DNA of 64,000 nt from Stieleria neptunia (GTDB lineage: Bacteria > Planctomycetota > Planctomycetia > Pirellulales > Pirellulaceae), in contig NZ_CP037423.1 in assembly GCF_007754155.1 (NCBI RefSeq), forward strand, positions 4,464,001 through 4,528,000, given 5' to 3'. Position 1 is the first letter of the stretch, and each line of letters opens with the position of its first letter. Below the pieces are notes generated by a model. The model worked only from the letters and a program-made list of their open reading frames with translations, ran no database searches and was not told where the DNA came from. Both the position numbers and the translations under genes were made by a program. Positions 43,203 through 51,803 of this stretch are shown one piece after another.

Positions 43203-44573
43203 ATGTCAACTTCTCGCAAAACCACACGCCGTCAGATTCTTCAGGGCATGGCTGCCGTCGGGGCGGCAAGCATTCTGCCGTCCGCGTCCAACCGTGCCGC
43301 CGGATTCGAATCCGCCAACGGGCGTCCCGTCTTTGCCACCATCGGACTTCGTAATCAAGGCTGGACGATCACTCAGAAATCGTTCCGTTTTGCCGACTTC
43401 GCCGCGTTGGCCGATGTGGATGCGAACGTGCTGGGGGACAACGTCGAGAAAGTGAAGATGGCTCAGGGCAAGGCGCCCGATGCCTACAAAGACTATCGCA
43501 AGATCTTGGACCGCAAAGACATCGACGCGGTGATGATCGCCACGCCGGACCACTGGCACACCAAGATCGCGATCGAGGCCATGTATGCGGGCAAAGATGT
43601 CTACTGCGAAAAACCGCTCACGCTGACCATCGACGAAGGCAAACAGATCGAAAAGGTCGTCAAGGAAACCGGACGCGTGTTCCAGGTCGGCACGATGCAG
43701 CGAAGCGAATCGGAGCAGCGATTCCTGCAGGCGGTCGCATTGGTCAACAACGGCCGCGTCGGCACGGTCAAAAAAGTCACCTGCGGAATCAACGGCATGG
43801 TCGCCTCCCCCAAGATTCCCGTGGCACCCGTGCCCGACGGGCTGGACTGGGATCTATGGCTCGGGCCGGCACCAAAAGTTGACTATCGAGCGTTACCCGA
43901 ACTGCGGGAAGGCTACGGTGGCGGCGTGCCGCTGTACAGCAATTGCCACTATTCCTTCAGGAACTGGCACGAATACTCCGGCGGCAAGTTGACCGACTGG
44001 GGAGCCCACCACGTCGACATCGCTTGCTGGGCGCTCGGCGCCAGCGACACCGGTCCCAGTAAAATCGCTCCGCTCGATTACTCGTTGCCGGTCGCATACA
44101 AGGACGGTCATCCCACCGTCGCCGATCAGTACAACGCGGCGACGAAGTTCAACATTCGAGTCGACATGCCCAACGATGTCGAGATGATCATCACCAGCGA
44201 AGGCGACAACGGCATCTTGTTCGAAGGAACCAAGGGCCGTTTCTTTGTCAATCGTGGAAAGATCGTCGGTCGGCCCGTCGAGGACCTGGTACAGCATCCT
44301 CTGCCCGAAGGAGCGGTCGAAGCGGTGTACGGTGGACCGGTCAGCGAAAACCATACCGCCAACTTCATCGAAGGCATGAAATCACGCAAGCAACCGATTT
44401 CCGACGTCTGGACCCACAACCGGATGCTGGAGATCTGCCACCTGTCCAACATCGCGATGCGGCTGGGACGCGAACTCAACTGGGATCCGGACAAGCGAGA
44501 AATCATCGGCGACGAACAAGCCAACTCGTTCCTGTCGCGCGAAAGCCGCAAGGGTTTTGAAATCCAAACCTGA
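43203..44573 (+). CDS. Gfo/Idh/MocA-family oxidoreductase with Tat-like leader
   Basis: I start it at the ATG at 43203 (456 residues); an in-frame ATG at 43164 is possible. The N-terminus STSRKTTRRQILQGMAAVGA is a twin-arginine signal. The Rossmann part has ATIGLRNQG, ADVDANV and DAVMIATPDHWH, then the conserved EKPLTLT (Lys of the active site). The C-terminal substrate domain has DWGAHHVDIACWALG. This family reduces or oxidises sugars and inositols with NAD(P); many planctomycetes export Tat-type members for sugar catabolism. The specific substrate is not evident. Confidence 0.9.
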   Translation: MSTSRKTTRRQILQGMAAVGAASILPSASNRAAGFESANGRPVFATIGLRNQGWTITQKSFRFADFAALADVDANVLGDNVEKVKMAQGKAPDAYKDYRKILDRKDIDAVMIATPDHWHTKIAIEAMYAGKDVYCEKPLTLTIDEGKQIEKVVKETGRVFQVGTMQRSESEQRFLQAVALVNNGRVGTVKKVTCGINGMVASPKIPVAPVPDGLDWDLWLGPAPKVDYRALPELREGYGGGVPLYSNCHYSFRNWHEYSGGKLTDWGAHHVDIACWALGASDTGPSKIAPLDYSLPVAYKDGHPTVADQYNAATKFNIRVDMPNDVEMIITSEGDNGILFEGTKGRFFVNRGKIVGRPVEDLVQHPLPEGAVEAVYGGPVSENHTANFIEGMKSRKQPISDVWTHNRMLEICHLSNIAMRLGRELNWDPDKREIIGDEQANSFLSRESRKGFEIQT

Positions 44574-44578
44574 TCGAC

Positions 44579-45271
44579 TTAGGGATCGATGACTTTGGTC
44601 GCGATGGCTTCTTGGACCAGTTCGCTGACAGAGCTGAAACCTGGGCCGCCTTCGACCAACTGCGTCATCATCGCACGAGTCTCGGCCACCGTCAGGCGAC
44701 GCCCTCGGGTGTCGCCCCAGATCAGTCGCGCCTCACGACAGGGTTGGCACAGCATGTGGAGTTGGTCGTCTTCCTTGATAAACACCACTTCACCGAGTTT
44801 TTGGCAGCAGGCGCAATCGTCGGTGAAGGTTTGGGATTTATCCAGCGCGTCGAAGTACTGCCAGGACAGGAAATCCTTGGCGGCCAGGATGTGGTTCAAG
44901 TAATTGCGGGAGGGCCGCAGCCCGTCGGCGAGCTTGTCGGGCTGGGCTTGGTACGTGATGCACGTCACCGATTGGTTCTTGGACGAAACGGTGACTTCGA
45001 TCCGTCCGTAGTGATCGGGATAGCGTTCGGATTCATCCAACCGGCCCAGATGATCATCGACAATCTCGTAGAGAATACCTTCGACTTCGCCGGCCGGGTC
45101 TTCGTTGATGTTGGCGAATCCGATCCCGGATGGCAGTGCGTCTCGCAACGCCATTTTGTTGAACCGCAATCGAAAGCCGCCGAGCACCGCAGGCTCCGCG
45201 CTGGTGAACGCGACCCCCTTCTTTTCCATGATCGCCTGGTTGCAGTTGGAGCCGTAGGCGAAGTATTTCAT
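44579..45271 (-). CDS. Gamma-glutamylcyclotransferase-fold protein with C-terminal zinc motif
   Basis: I start it at MKYFAYGSNCNQAIMEKKG (45271, 230 residues); FAYGSN is the classic opening of the GGCT fold. RFNKMA, GIGFANINED and then VEGILYEI, LDESERYPDHYGR complete the barrel, with Glu in ESE as the expected catalytic acid. After about residue 150 there is a CACC...CQPC arrangement and a helical region, which is extra to the basic fold. It converges with the oxidoreductase gene, five bases apart. Confidence 0.8.
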   Translation of the reverse strand: MKYFAYGSNCNQAIMEKKGVAFTSAEPAVLGGFRLRFNKMALRDALPSGIGFANINEDPAGEVEGILYEIVDDHLGRLDESERYPDHYGRIEVTVSSKNQSVTCITYQAQPDKLADGLRPSRNYLNHILAAKDFLSWQYFDALDKSQTFTDDCACCQKLGEVVFIKEDDQLHMLCQPCREARLIWGDTRGRRLTVAETRAMMTQLVEGGPGFSSVSELVQEAIATKVIDP

Positions 45272-45357
45272 GTTTCGGTGCGTGTGTTTCGGGAACAGAT
45301 GGGGTGGGCGGAGCGAAGTCCAGTCCATCGCTGGCCGTCATGCGAACCCGGGTCAGT

Positions 45358-45522
45358 CTAGCACACGGCGAACGATTGCATCAATTCGCGTCCTTTTGTG
45401 CTCGTCAGCCAGACGACGGCACCGTCGGTCATCAAGACGTGACAGCCGATTTCGCCAATCGCGACCAACAAATTTGCGTTGGGAGCCTCGATGCGAGAAG
45501 ATTGAGTCGTGATTTCTGCCAA
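45358..45522 (-). CDS. Possible 54-residue small protein
   Basis: A TTG at 45522 has AAGG eight bases upstream and opens a frame reading AEITTQSSRIEAPNANLLVA, IGEIGCHVLMTDGAVVWLTS, and ending KGRELMQSFAVC. Composition is protein-like and unlike a shadow frame. No homologue is known to me. It lies between the cyclotransferase gene and the next gene. Confidence 0.35.
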   Translation of the reverse strand: MAEITTQSSRIEAPNANLLVAIGEIGCHVLMTDGAVVWLTSTKGRELMQSFAVC

Positions 45523-45625
45523 ATGGGGCGCCTTGGCGGGCAGAGCCTGCGGCCTGAACCAGGATGCGAGGGACGCATGAACAAGGGGGAAGTTTTCAGG
45601 CCGACGAATCAAGTGGGGAAATCCG

Positions 45626-46432
45626 ATGTCAACGTTTTTGACGCAAGCACAAGTGGATGTCACGTTTAACGCATGGTGGAATGAGTATGGTCGAACCCCG
45701 CAAAGCGTCCATCGCGCTCTGACACGGACGATCAAGCAGATCAACGGAGAGCCCGTTCGCCGACCCAACGGTCCGTTTCCACCGGGCTACATTCCGCCGC
45801 CGTTGCGCAAAAAAGCCAAGACGCCCCCGCCGCCCAAACCGGCGAGCGAAAACGATGCCAAGCAGCTCAAACGCCAGGCCCAGCAAAAGGCCCCCGCGGG
45901 ACGCGCCGCCGCGAAAAAGGAGCTGCGGCAAACCGAACTTGAGATCTCCCGTCTGAAGAAACGTTACGCCATCATGGAGCGTATTCTCAAGGAACGAAAT
46001 CTGACCATTCCCGGCCATGTCGCCGATGCGCTGTTGTTCATGCCGTGTTACCGAGATCCGGCGGACAAATTGCGACACGAAGAGGAGGTGTTTAAACGCT
46101 ACAAAAAGGACATCGACAGCGCGAACCGGAGTTCGCATCAGTGGCGGTACCAGCAAGAAACCGAGCGGCTGCAACGAGAACGGCGGCGAAAGATGCTTGC
46201 GGAGATCGAATGGATGAGCAAGAACACCATCGGCGCTGGGGTTTACGGAATACAACGCGAGGCCGGTCGCAGCCACGAGGACGCGATGGCTCGTGCCAAA
46301 GAAACGCAACACATCTTTGACCTGGCGGGCAGCGGGGTTGTTGACCCGGCCGCGGCTCGCGAAGCGAACTCGGTCCGGCACAACACCCGGTCGCATCGCA
46401 GTGACAAACAAACGGTCGGGCCGAACCGGTGA
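45626..46432 (+). CDS. Hypothetical coiled-coil protein
   Basis: A 268-residue basic protein. The N-terminus STFLTQAQVDVTFNAWWNEY is followed by a Pro/Lys-rich linker (PPPLRKKAKTPPPPKPAS), then Lys/Arg/Glu helices (ISRLKKRYAIMERILKERN, ETERLQRERRRKMLAEIEWM) and a disordered tail. No signal peptide or catalytic motif. An antisense frame of nearly the same length exists but lacks a start site and looks like a shadow. Confidence 0.55.
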   Translation: MSTFLTQAQVDVTFNAWWNEYGRTPQSVHRALTRTIKQINGEPVRRPNGPFPPGYIPPPLRKKAKTPPPPKPASENDAKQLKRQAQQKAPAGRAAAKKELRQTELEISRLKKRYAIMERILKERNLTIPGHVADALLFMPCYRDPADKLRHEEEVFKRYKKDIDSANRSSHQWRYQQETERLQRERRRKMLAEIEWMSKNTIGAGVYGIQREAGRSHEDAMARAKETQHIFDLAGSGVVDPAAAREANSVRHNTRSHRSDKQTVGPNR

Positions 46433-46472
46433 CGCCCCGCGGTCGTCTGTCCCGCCACGTCACGGCGTCGGC

Positions 46473-47375
46473 TTATAAAAACCGACGCCTGGTGTTGCGT
46501 ATCACCGCGGGCAGGTAACGCTGGACCAATCCGACAAAAATCAATCCGCCACCGGCAAGCGTCCACCACTGGGGCGCGTCATAGGACGGGTGGTGCCGCC
46601 AAGCAAGGTAGACCCAGATCGGTACCAGGATCGGTTCGATCAGGATTAACATCGAGGCTTCGGCGCTGTTGACCCGGCGCAGTCCTCGGGCAAACACGAT
46701 GTACGGGATCGACATCTGAATCACCCCGAACGCGCCCAGTGCGACGTAGGCAGAGACTTGAATCGTTTGGTGGCTGGACCAGGCCCAGGGAAGCAACAGC
46801 AGCACGGTCGCGGCGTGGTTGAGCGTGATCAACCATGCCGAATCCACGTCGCTCATCGATCGGATCGTCAGGACCACGCCGGCGAACGTGATTCCCGACA
46901 AGACCGCCAGGGCCGTTGCCGGCAAGTTTCCTCCGGCGCGGAGTTCCATGGCGAGAATCAACGCGACGCCGGCAATGCAGAACAAAAACATCCGCACGTC
47001 GGCGCCGCGGACGCGATCTTTGAGGATCGTCACCGCACCCAGCATGACCCAAGCGGGGGAGAGGTATTGCAGCCAGATCACACTGGCCGCCGGGATGGAC
47101 ACCATGGCCGTCATGAATGACCAGACCATCAACGCAAAGCAGACCGTCATCGGGATCATCGCGGGGCGAAACTCCGGGCGACGAACCATCGGGACCAGAA
47201 TGATCAATGCGAACAGGCTGCGGAAAAACGCCAGCAGCACGCCCCGAGACTCCGGCGCCCAGCCGTCGAACCAAGGCGCCTTGGCAAAGAAGCCACTCAT
47301 GCTCCACATCACCGCCGCCAGGACGATCAACAATCTGCCACGCCAGGCTTTGCTCGGAGGGGAATTCGAAATCAC
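46473..47375 (-). CDS. EamA/DMT-family transporter
   Basis: A 300-residue membrane protein with ten hydrophobic helices in two EamA repeats (LLIVLAAVMWSMSGFFAKAP in the first; SGITFAGVVLTIRSMSDVD and EASMLILIEPILVPIWVYLA in the second). Drug/metabolite transporters of this kind export amino acids or small metabolites; the substrate cannot be read from the sequence. About 130 bp separate it from the NhaC gene upstream. Confidence 0.88.
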   Translation of the reverse strand: MISNSPPSKAWRGRLLIVLAAVMWSMSGFFAKAPWFDGWAPESRGVLLAFFRSLFALIILVPMVRRPEFRPAMIPMTVCFALMVWSFMTAMVSIPAASVIWLQYLSPAWVMLGAVTILKDRVRGADVRMFLFCIAGVALILAMELRAGGNLPATALAVLSGITFAGVVLTIRSMSDVDSAWLITLNHAATVLLLLPWAWSSHQTIQVSAYVALGAFGVIQMSIPYIVFARGLRRVNSAEASMLILIEPILVPIWVYLAWRHHPSYDAPQWWTLAGGGLIFVGLVQRYLPAVIRNTRRRFL

Positions 47376-47503
47376 GGGCCGCTTCGCTGTCGCTGCGGTC
47401 GCCAGAACGCAGACGGTGATCAGGGGAAATCCACCCGCTGGCGAAGGTGGCGACGTTCAACATCCGCGGCGGTGGTGTTCGTCACCGCGATGGCAATCAG
47501 CAC

Positions 47504-49225
47504 TCAATCACTCGTCTCACTTGGCGTCCGCTTTCCCACGATCGCCACCACGCCGACCAGCAGCATCGCTTGGATCATGATCAGCCACCCCCAGCTGACG
47601 CCCCAACCGATCGGAATCGTCCCGGCGATGATCGCGATCGTACCCGCGGTGACCGCGTAAGGCATTTGCGTCAACACGTGTTCCATGTGATCGCAGCCAC
47701 AGGCCTGGGAGGACAGGATGGTGGTGTCCGAGATCGGTGAACAGTGATCGCCGAAGACGGCACCGGAGAGCACGCTGGCGATCGTCGCCAACATCAACGG
47801 ATGGGTCAACGCATCGGTTGTCGAAACGTCGGCCGGCAGCAATCCGATCAGCGGAGCGGTCAGTGTTAGCGTCATCGGCATCAGCAACCCCATGGTGCCA
47901 AAACTGGTGCCGGTGGAAAACGACAGCACCGCGGCCAACAGGAACACGATCGTGGGCAGCAGGCGAACCACGATCGGTACCGAGTTTGATGATGGGGACT
48001 CCGCGTCTTGTTCCGGAGAGACTCGCGCCCCGGACAAAATCGTTTCGGCGACGAACTGCCCCGTGTACAGCCGATGGTCTTGGTATTCGAACGCCGTGCC
48101 GGATTGCCCGTCGACGGACTTGCCACTGGTCAACCGTGACAGCGCCGAAGCGGTCCAAAGGATGATGATCGCCGGCAGGACGATTTTCATCCCTCCCCAG
48201 CTGGCTTCGCGGATCTGCTGCAACGTCAACAACTTTCGCGTCAGACAGATCACTGCGATCGTTGCCAGCCCCAGCAGCGCACCGTATTGCAGGGCCAGAC
48301 TCGAGTCGGCCGCACCGAGGATGTCTCGCAGTGGCGGCGTGTCACCGGTGGGCTCCGATGACCCCGACCGCAGCGAAGCGGTTCCCGTGGCGTACAACAA
48401 CGCGATCACGGCGGCCAACGTCACCGCGATCGGAACGACCGCGACGCGCCACGAGGCCGCCGCGGTCGGTTCGGTCAACGGGTCGGCGATCGAACCGGGA
48501 TCATCTTGCCGCTGCTCGGATCCGGCAACCACTGCTTTTTCGGCCCGCAGCATCGGACCAAAATCTCGTCCCATCAGCGCCAGAATCGGCACCATGCCGA
48601 GCGCCAGGATGGCGTAAAAGCGATAGGGCACGCTGGCGATGAACAGTTCCATCGCGCGCGATACGTTTGCCCCTTCGATGTCACCGAGTCCTTCGGCGAT
48701 GTAATCGATCTCGACGGCGATCCAGGTCGACAGCAGCGCCAGACTGGCCATCGGTGCCGCCGTGGAATCGACGATGTAGGCGAGTTTTTGCCGTGAGATT
48801 TTCAACCGATCACAAAGCGGTCGCAGGGTTCCGCCCAACAAGACAGTGTTGGAGTAGTCGTCAAAAAACACGACCAATCCCAGCATCCACGTTGTCAGTT
48901 GGCCGCCGCGCCGTGTTTTGGCGATCGGGGAAATTAATTTGATCAGCCCCAGCATCCCGCCGCTGCGACTGATCACGCCGATCATCGCCCCCATCAGCAG
49001 GGTGAAGGAAAAGATTCGCAGCTTTCCGGGGTCGGCCAGAGTCGGCCACAAATGGACTTCGCAAAAATCGACCAACGCCCCGATCGGGTCACCGCCGTTG
49101 GTGATCAACGCGCCGCAAAAAATGCCCATCAACAGCGACAACGCGGCCCGCTTGGTCACCATCGCCAGCACGATGGCGACCAGCGGAGGCAGTAAGCTGA
49201 ACCAGCCGTAGGGGTGATCGTTCAA
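47504..49225 (-). CDS. NhaC-family Na+/H+ antiporter
   Basis: A 573-residue protein with about 13 membrane helices. Conserved segments are FFDDYSNTVLLGGTLRPLCD, YIVDSTAAPMASLALLSTWI, LSFSTGTSFGTMGLLMPMTL and LSGAVFGDHCSPISDTTILS, all typical of NhaC transporters, including the charged Asp/His sites. It exchanges sodium for protons or couples sodium to uptake of an organic ion. Cytoplasmic membrane. A marine sodium-rich habitat would fit. Same strand as the EamA gene downstream; co-transcription is possible. Confidence 0.9.
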   Translation of the reverse strand: MNDHPYGWFSLLPPLVAIVLAMVTKRAALSLLMGIFCGALITNGGDPIGALVDFCEVHLWPTLADPGKLRIFSFTLLMGAMIGVISRSGGMLGLIKLISPIAKTRRGGQLTTWMLGLVVFFDDYSNTVLLGGTLRPLCDRLKISRQKLAYIVDSTAAPMASLALLSTWIAVEIDYIAEGLGDIEGANVSRAMELFIASVPYRFYAILALGMVPILALMGRDFGPMLRAEKAVVAGSEQRQDDPGSIADPLTEPTAAASWRVAVVPIAVTLAAVIALLYATGTASLRSGSSEPTGDTPPLRDILGAADSSLALQYGALLGLATIAVICLTRKLLTLQQIREASWGGMKIVLPAIIILWTASALSRLTSGKSVDGQSGTAFEYQDHRLYTGQFVAETILSGARVSPEQDAESPSSNSVPIVVRLLPTIVFLLAAVLSFSTGTSFGTMGLLMPMTLTLTAPLIGLLPADVSTTDALTHPLMLATIASVLSGAVFGDHCSPISDTTILSSQACGCDHMEHVLTQMPYAVTAGTIAIIAGTIPIGWGVSWGWLIMIQAMLLVGVVAIVGKRTPSETSD

Positions 49226-49333
49226 AGGATTGATTCAGGTGAAGAGGGAATCGGTCGACCGCAGCGCTCGGGTCGCAGCACGCACTTACGCGTCGCGCGG
49301 CTGGCCGGATTTCGAGCCACTTGCTGATGTCTG
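49226..49333. other. Short gap
   Basis: About 108 bp between the NhaC start and the decayed lipoprotein gene; it should hold the NhaC promoter. Nothing distinctive. Confidence 0.3.
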
Positions 49334-49760
49334 CTACGGGCGGTGCGTGTCCGCCTGGCCCGCAAGATAGCGATTCCAGACCCAACGAAACAGGTTGCGC
49401 GTCTCGCTGTAGCGGGCATCCGAAGAGGCCGCCCCGAGTGCATCAAATGTTTCTTCATCGACGAGGCCGGTCGACCGCAGTTGTTTCGATTCCTGAAAAC
49501 ACATCACGGCCGCTTCGGTCATCGGTCCAAAGGCGCCATCGATCGACAGCCTGGGCGAGGGGGGGCATTCGCGCGTTCAGGGTGCGTCGCAGCGACTTGA
49601 CCAGGTCACCGTGGGCCCCAGTTTCAGCCGCGTGGATTCGGCGGAGGCGGCGTTTTCGTACAAGGCATGACGGCGAGAACGGCCGGCACGAAAAAACGCC
49701 AGAGGCACTGCCGGGCTGACGGATCAACGGCAGATTGGAAAACTGAAGTCGGGGAATTCA
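49334..49760 (-). pseudogene. Decayed lipoprotein with peptidoglycan-binding domain
   Basis: Reading leftwards from an ATG at 49760, one frame gives a lipoprotein-type leader (FFVPAVLAVMPCTKTPPPP). A second frame then gives DLVKSLRRTLNARMPP, and a third gives SIDGAFGPMTEAAVMCFQES and STGLVDEETFDALG. Together the last two make one PG_binding_1 domain (L-x-x-L-N...DG-x-F-G-x-x-T...F-Q...G-x-x-D-x-x-T). The second frame change falls at a run of seven G (49559-49565), the first near 49630-49690. Either an inactivated gene, a homopolymer sequencing error, or a phase-variable tract. Confidence 0.6.
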
Positions 49761-49780
49761 TGATTGATGGTGATTGAGGT

Positions 49781-51403
49781 TTATTGGTCATTGATGCCCT
49801 TGCGGATCGCACGGCCGGCCAAGCTGCCTGTCGCCCTGCCATCGGCGATCGCCGGGATGCCGTTGACCCACAAGTGCACCAACCCATCGCTGTACTGATG
49901 CGGATCGACGAACGTGGACCGGTCGATGAACGAGTCCGGATCGATGACGGCGATGTCTGCGGCGTACCCGACGCGAAGAAATCCTCGATCACCGACGTCC
50001 AAAATCTCCGCCGGCAAACCGGTCGCACTATAGATCGCCTGTTCCAGGGGAATGACCTTTTCACGATGGGCGTAGTAGCCGATTCTTCGTGGGAAGGTGC
50101 CGTAGTTGCGAGGATGGGGGACCGAACCCGAGGGCAGCTTCGCCGAACCGTCTGAAGCCGTCGCGACCCACGGTTGCTGCATCACGAACCGCACGTCGCT
50201 CTCATCGATGCTGTGGTTGACGACCGACGCGCCGCCGCTGCGCTCGATTTGCAGGACCAGATCCAGGGTGTCGACACCTTGCTCGTCGGCGATTTCGTCC
50301 AGGCGACGTCCTGCCCATTCGGGGTGAACGGAATAGGAGGCGATTTGAATGCGATGGCCGTTGTCGGTGACTTCAAGTTTCTTGTCGATGGCGTTGAGGA
50401 TCCGCTTGGATTGTTCGTCTGCCTTGTCGATCCGCGCGATCATCGCTTTGCGTCCTCCGGCGCGTGCCCAAGCGGGAATGCAGGTCGCACCGAGTGACGT
50501 GCTCGATGCGGTGTAGGGGTACTGATCGGCGGTGATGACCTGCCCTTCGTTTCGACGTTGGTTGATTTGTTCGACGGCCCTGCGGACCAGTCCCCAGGAG
50601 TCTTGGCCGGAGGATTTGAAGTGCGAGATGTGAACGGGAAGTTTCGCCCTGTTGCCGATCTCCAACGCTTCGGTCACCGAATCGAGCAGCCGCGTGCCCT
50701 CGTTGCGGATATGGCTGGCATAGATTCCATGGTGCTCGGCGACGATTTCAGCGATCGCGACCAACTCGTCGGTATCGGCGTAGGAACTGGGGACATAGAT
50801 CAGCCCGGTCGACATGCCCCACGCTCCGTCGGTCATCGCCTGTTCGGCCAACCGGCGCATTTCCGCCAACTCTTCGTCGGTCGCCTTGCGTTGTTCGCTG
50901 CCGATGACCTTGCGACGCAGGCTGCCCTGGGGCAATAAGTGCATGATGTTTGGACCAACGCCCCGCTCGTCGATTTCATCGTAGTACTGGCCGACGTCGA
51001 CCGGACCACTGCCGCAATTGCCGGTGACCAGGGTCGTGCAACCTTGCGTCAGATAGTTCATCCCCGAAGCGGTTTCCTTCTTTTGGATCTCGCCGTCACT
51101 GTGATTGTGCAGATCAATGAACCCCGGGCAGATGATCAAACCGGTGCAGTCGATTTCGCGAATCGGCGTACGCTTCGGATCAATCTCGCCGACGGCCACA
51201 ATTTTCTCACCCGAAATCGCGACGTCACCTGTGGTCGCGGGGCCGCCATCACCGAGGTGCAAGATGCCATTGCGGAGCACCCAATCGATCGGTGCCGGGT
51301 CTTGGCCGCAGACCTTCGTCGCCGAATGAAGTCCCGGCAGTGTGAGCGTAAGTGTGCTGGCAATCACCGTTGCATGAAGAAAATACATCGGACTGGTAGG
51401 CAT
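49781..51403 (-). CDS. D-aminoacylase-type amidohydrolase, exported
   Basis: I start it at 51403 (MPTSPMYFLHATVIASTLTL, 540 residues), which gives a signal peptide. The metal-dependent hydrolase core has GFIDLHNHSDGE (first His pair, about residue 105), a cysteine/lysine-region (TTLVTGNCGSG), YASHIRNEG, LPVHISHFKSSG (third His region), TADQYPYTAS, and VATASDGS with the catalytic Asp. This matches N-acyl-D-amino-acid deacylases. It removes acyl groups from N-acyl-D-amino acids or related dipeptides in the periplasm. Confidence 0.88.
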   Translation of the reverse strand: MPTSPMYFLHATVIASTLTLTLPGLHSATKVCGQDPAPIDWVLRNGILHLGDGGPATTGDVAISGEKIVAVGEIDPKRTPIREIDCTGLIICPGFIDLHNHSDGEIQKKETASGMNYLTQGCTTLVTGNCGSGPVDVGQYYDEIDERGVGPNIMHLLPQGSLRRKVIGSEQRKATDEELAEMRRLAEQAMTDGAWGMSTGLIYVPSSYADTDELVAIAEIVAEHHGIYASHIRNEGTRLLDSVTEALEIGNRAKLPVHISHFKSSGQDSWGLVRRAVEQINQRRNEGQVITADQYPYTASSTSLGATCIPAWARAGGRKAMIARIDKADEQSKRILNAIDKKLEVTDNGHRIQIASYSVHPEWAGRRLDEIADEQGVDTLDLVLQIERSGGASVVNHSIDESDVRFVMQQPWVATASDGSAKLPSGSVPHPRNYGTFPRRIGYYAHREKVIPLEQAIYSATGLPAEILDVGDRGFLRVGYAADIAVIDPDSFIDRSTFVDPHQYSDGLVHLWVNGIPAIADGRATGSLAGRAIRKGINDQ

Positions 51404-51803
51404 TCGTTCGGCGACCTCAGCGTTTCGTCGGTGGGCAAAAACTTGGCGGCAGTTTACCACGCGGCATGACCGTTGGACGGGGGCAAAGCCAGTCGTGCTT
51501 CCCGGAGGTGGCGCTGCGCTGACCTCCGGCTACTCGCTGAAATCCCTTCGGGATGAACCTGGCCTCGTGCCGGTCGCTGGCGCGTCCCGCTGAAATTTGT
51601 ACAGCGTCATCCACCGGCCAGACGCCTGATACTCCCCCCAAATCCGCCATCTTGGGATAGAAAACCACCTGAAATGGATCTTCCGCGGACGGACATCTGT
51701 TAAACTGGATGTCCCACCAAATTCGCCGGCGGAACGCGTTTTGATCGTGCGGCCGGCCCTTTCTCGCGCCGATCACGTCGGCAGGCCACGTAAAACGCGA
51801 CGA
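51404..51803. other. 400-bp intergenic region between divergent genes
   Basis: No gene is supported. Around 51500-51560 there are short inverted segments (CCGGAGGT.../...ACCTCCGG; CCCTTCGGG). Promoters for the amidohydrolase and the DUF1592 operon should be here. Confidence 0.4.

Noticed and set aside
45629..46411. 260-codon minus-strand frame antisense to 45626-46432
   Set aside because: Either strand is possible; the plus-strand product has typical Lys/Glu coiled-coil composition, and the minus frame lacks a good start.
46579..47463. 294-codon minus-strand frame overlapping the EamA gene
   Set aside because: Same strand, other frame; lacks the hydrophobic helices and is Arg/Gly/Asp-rich.
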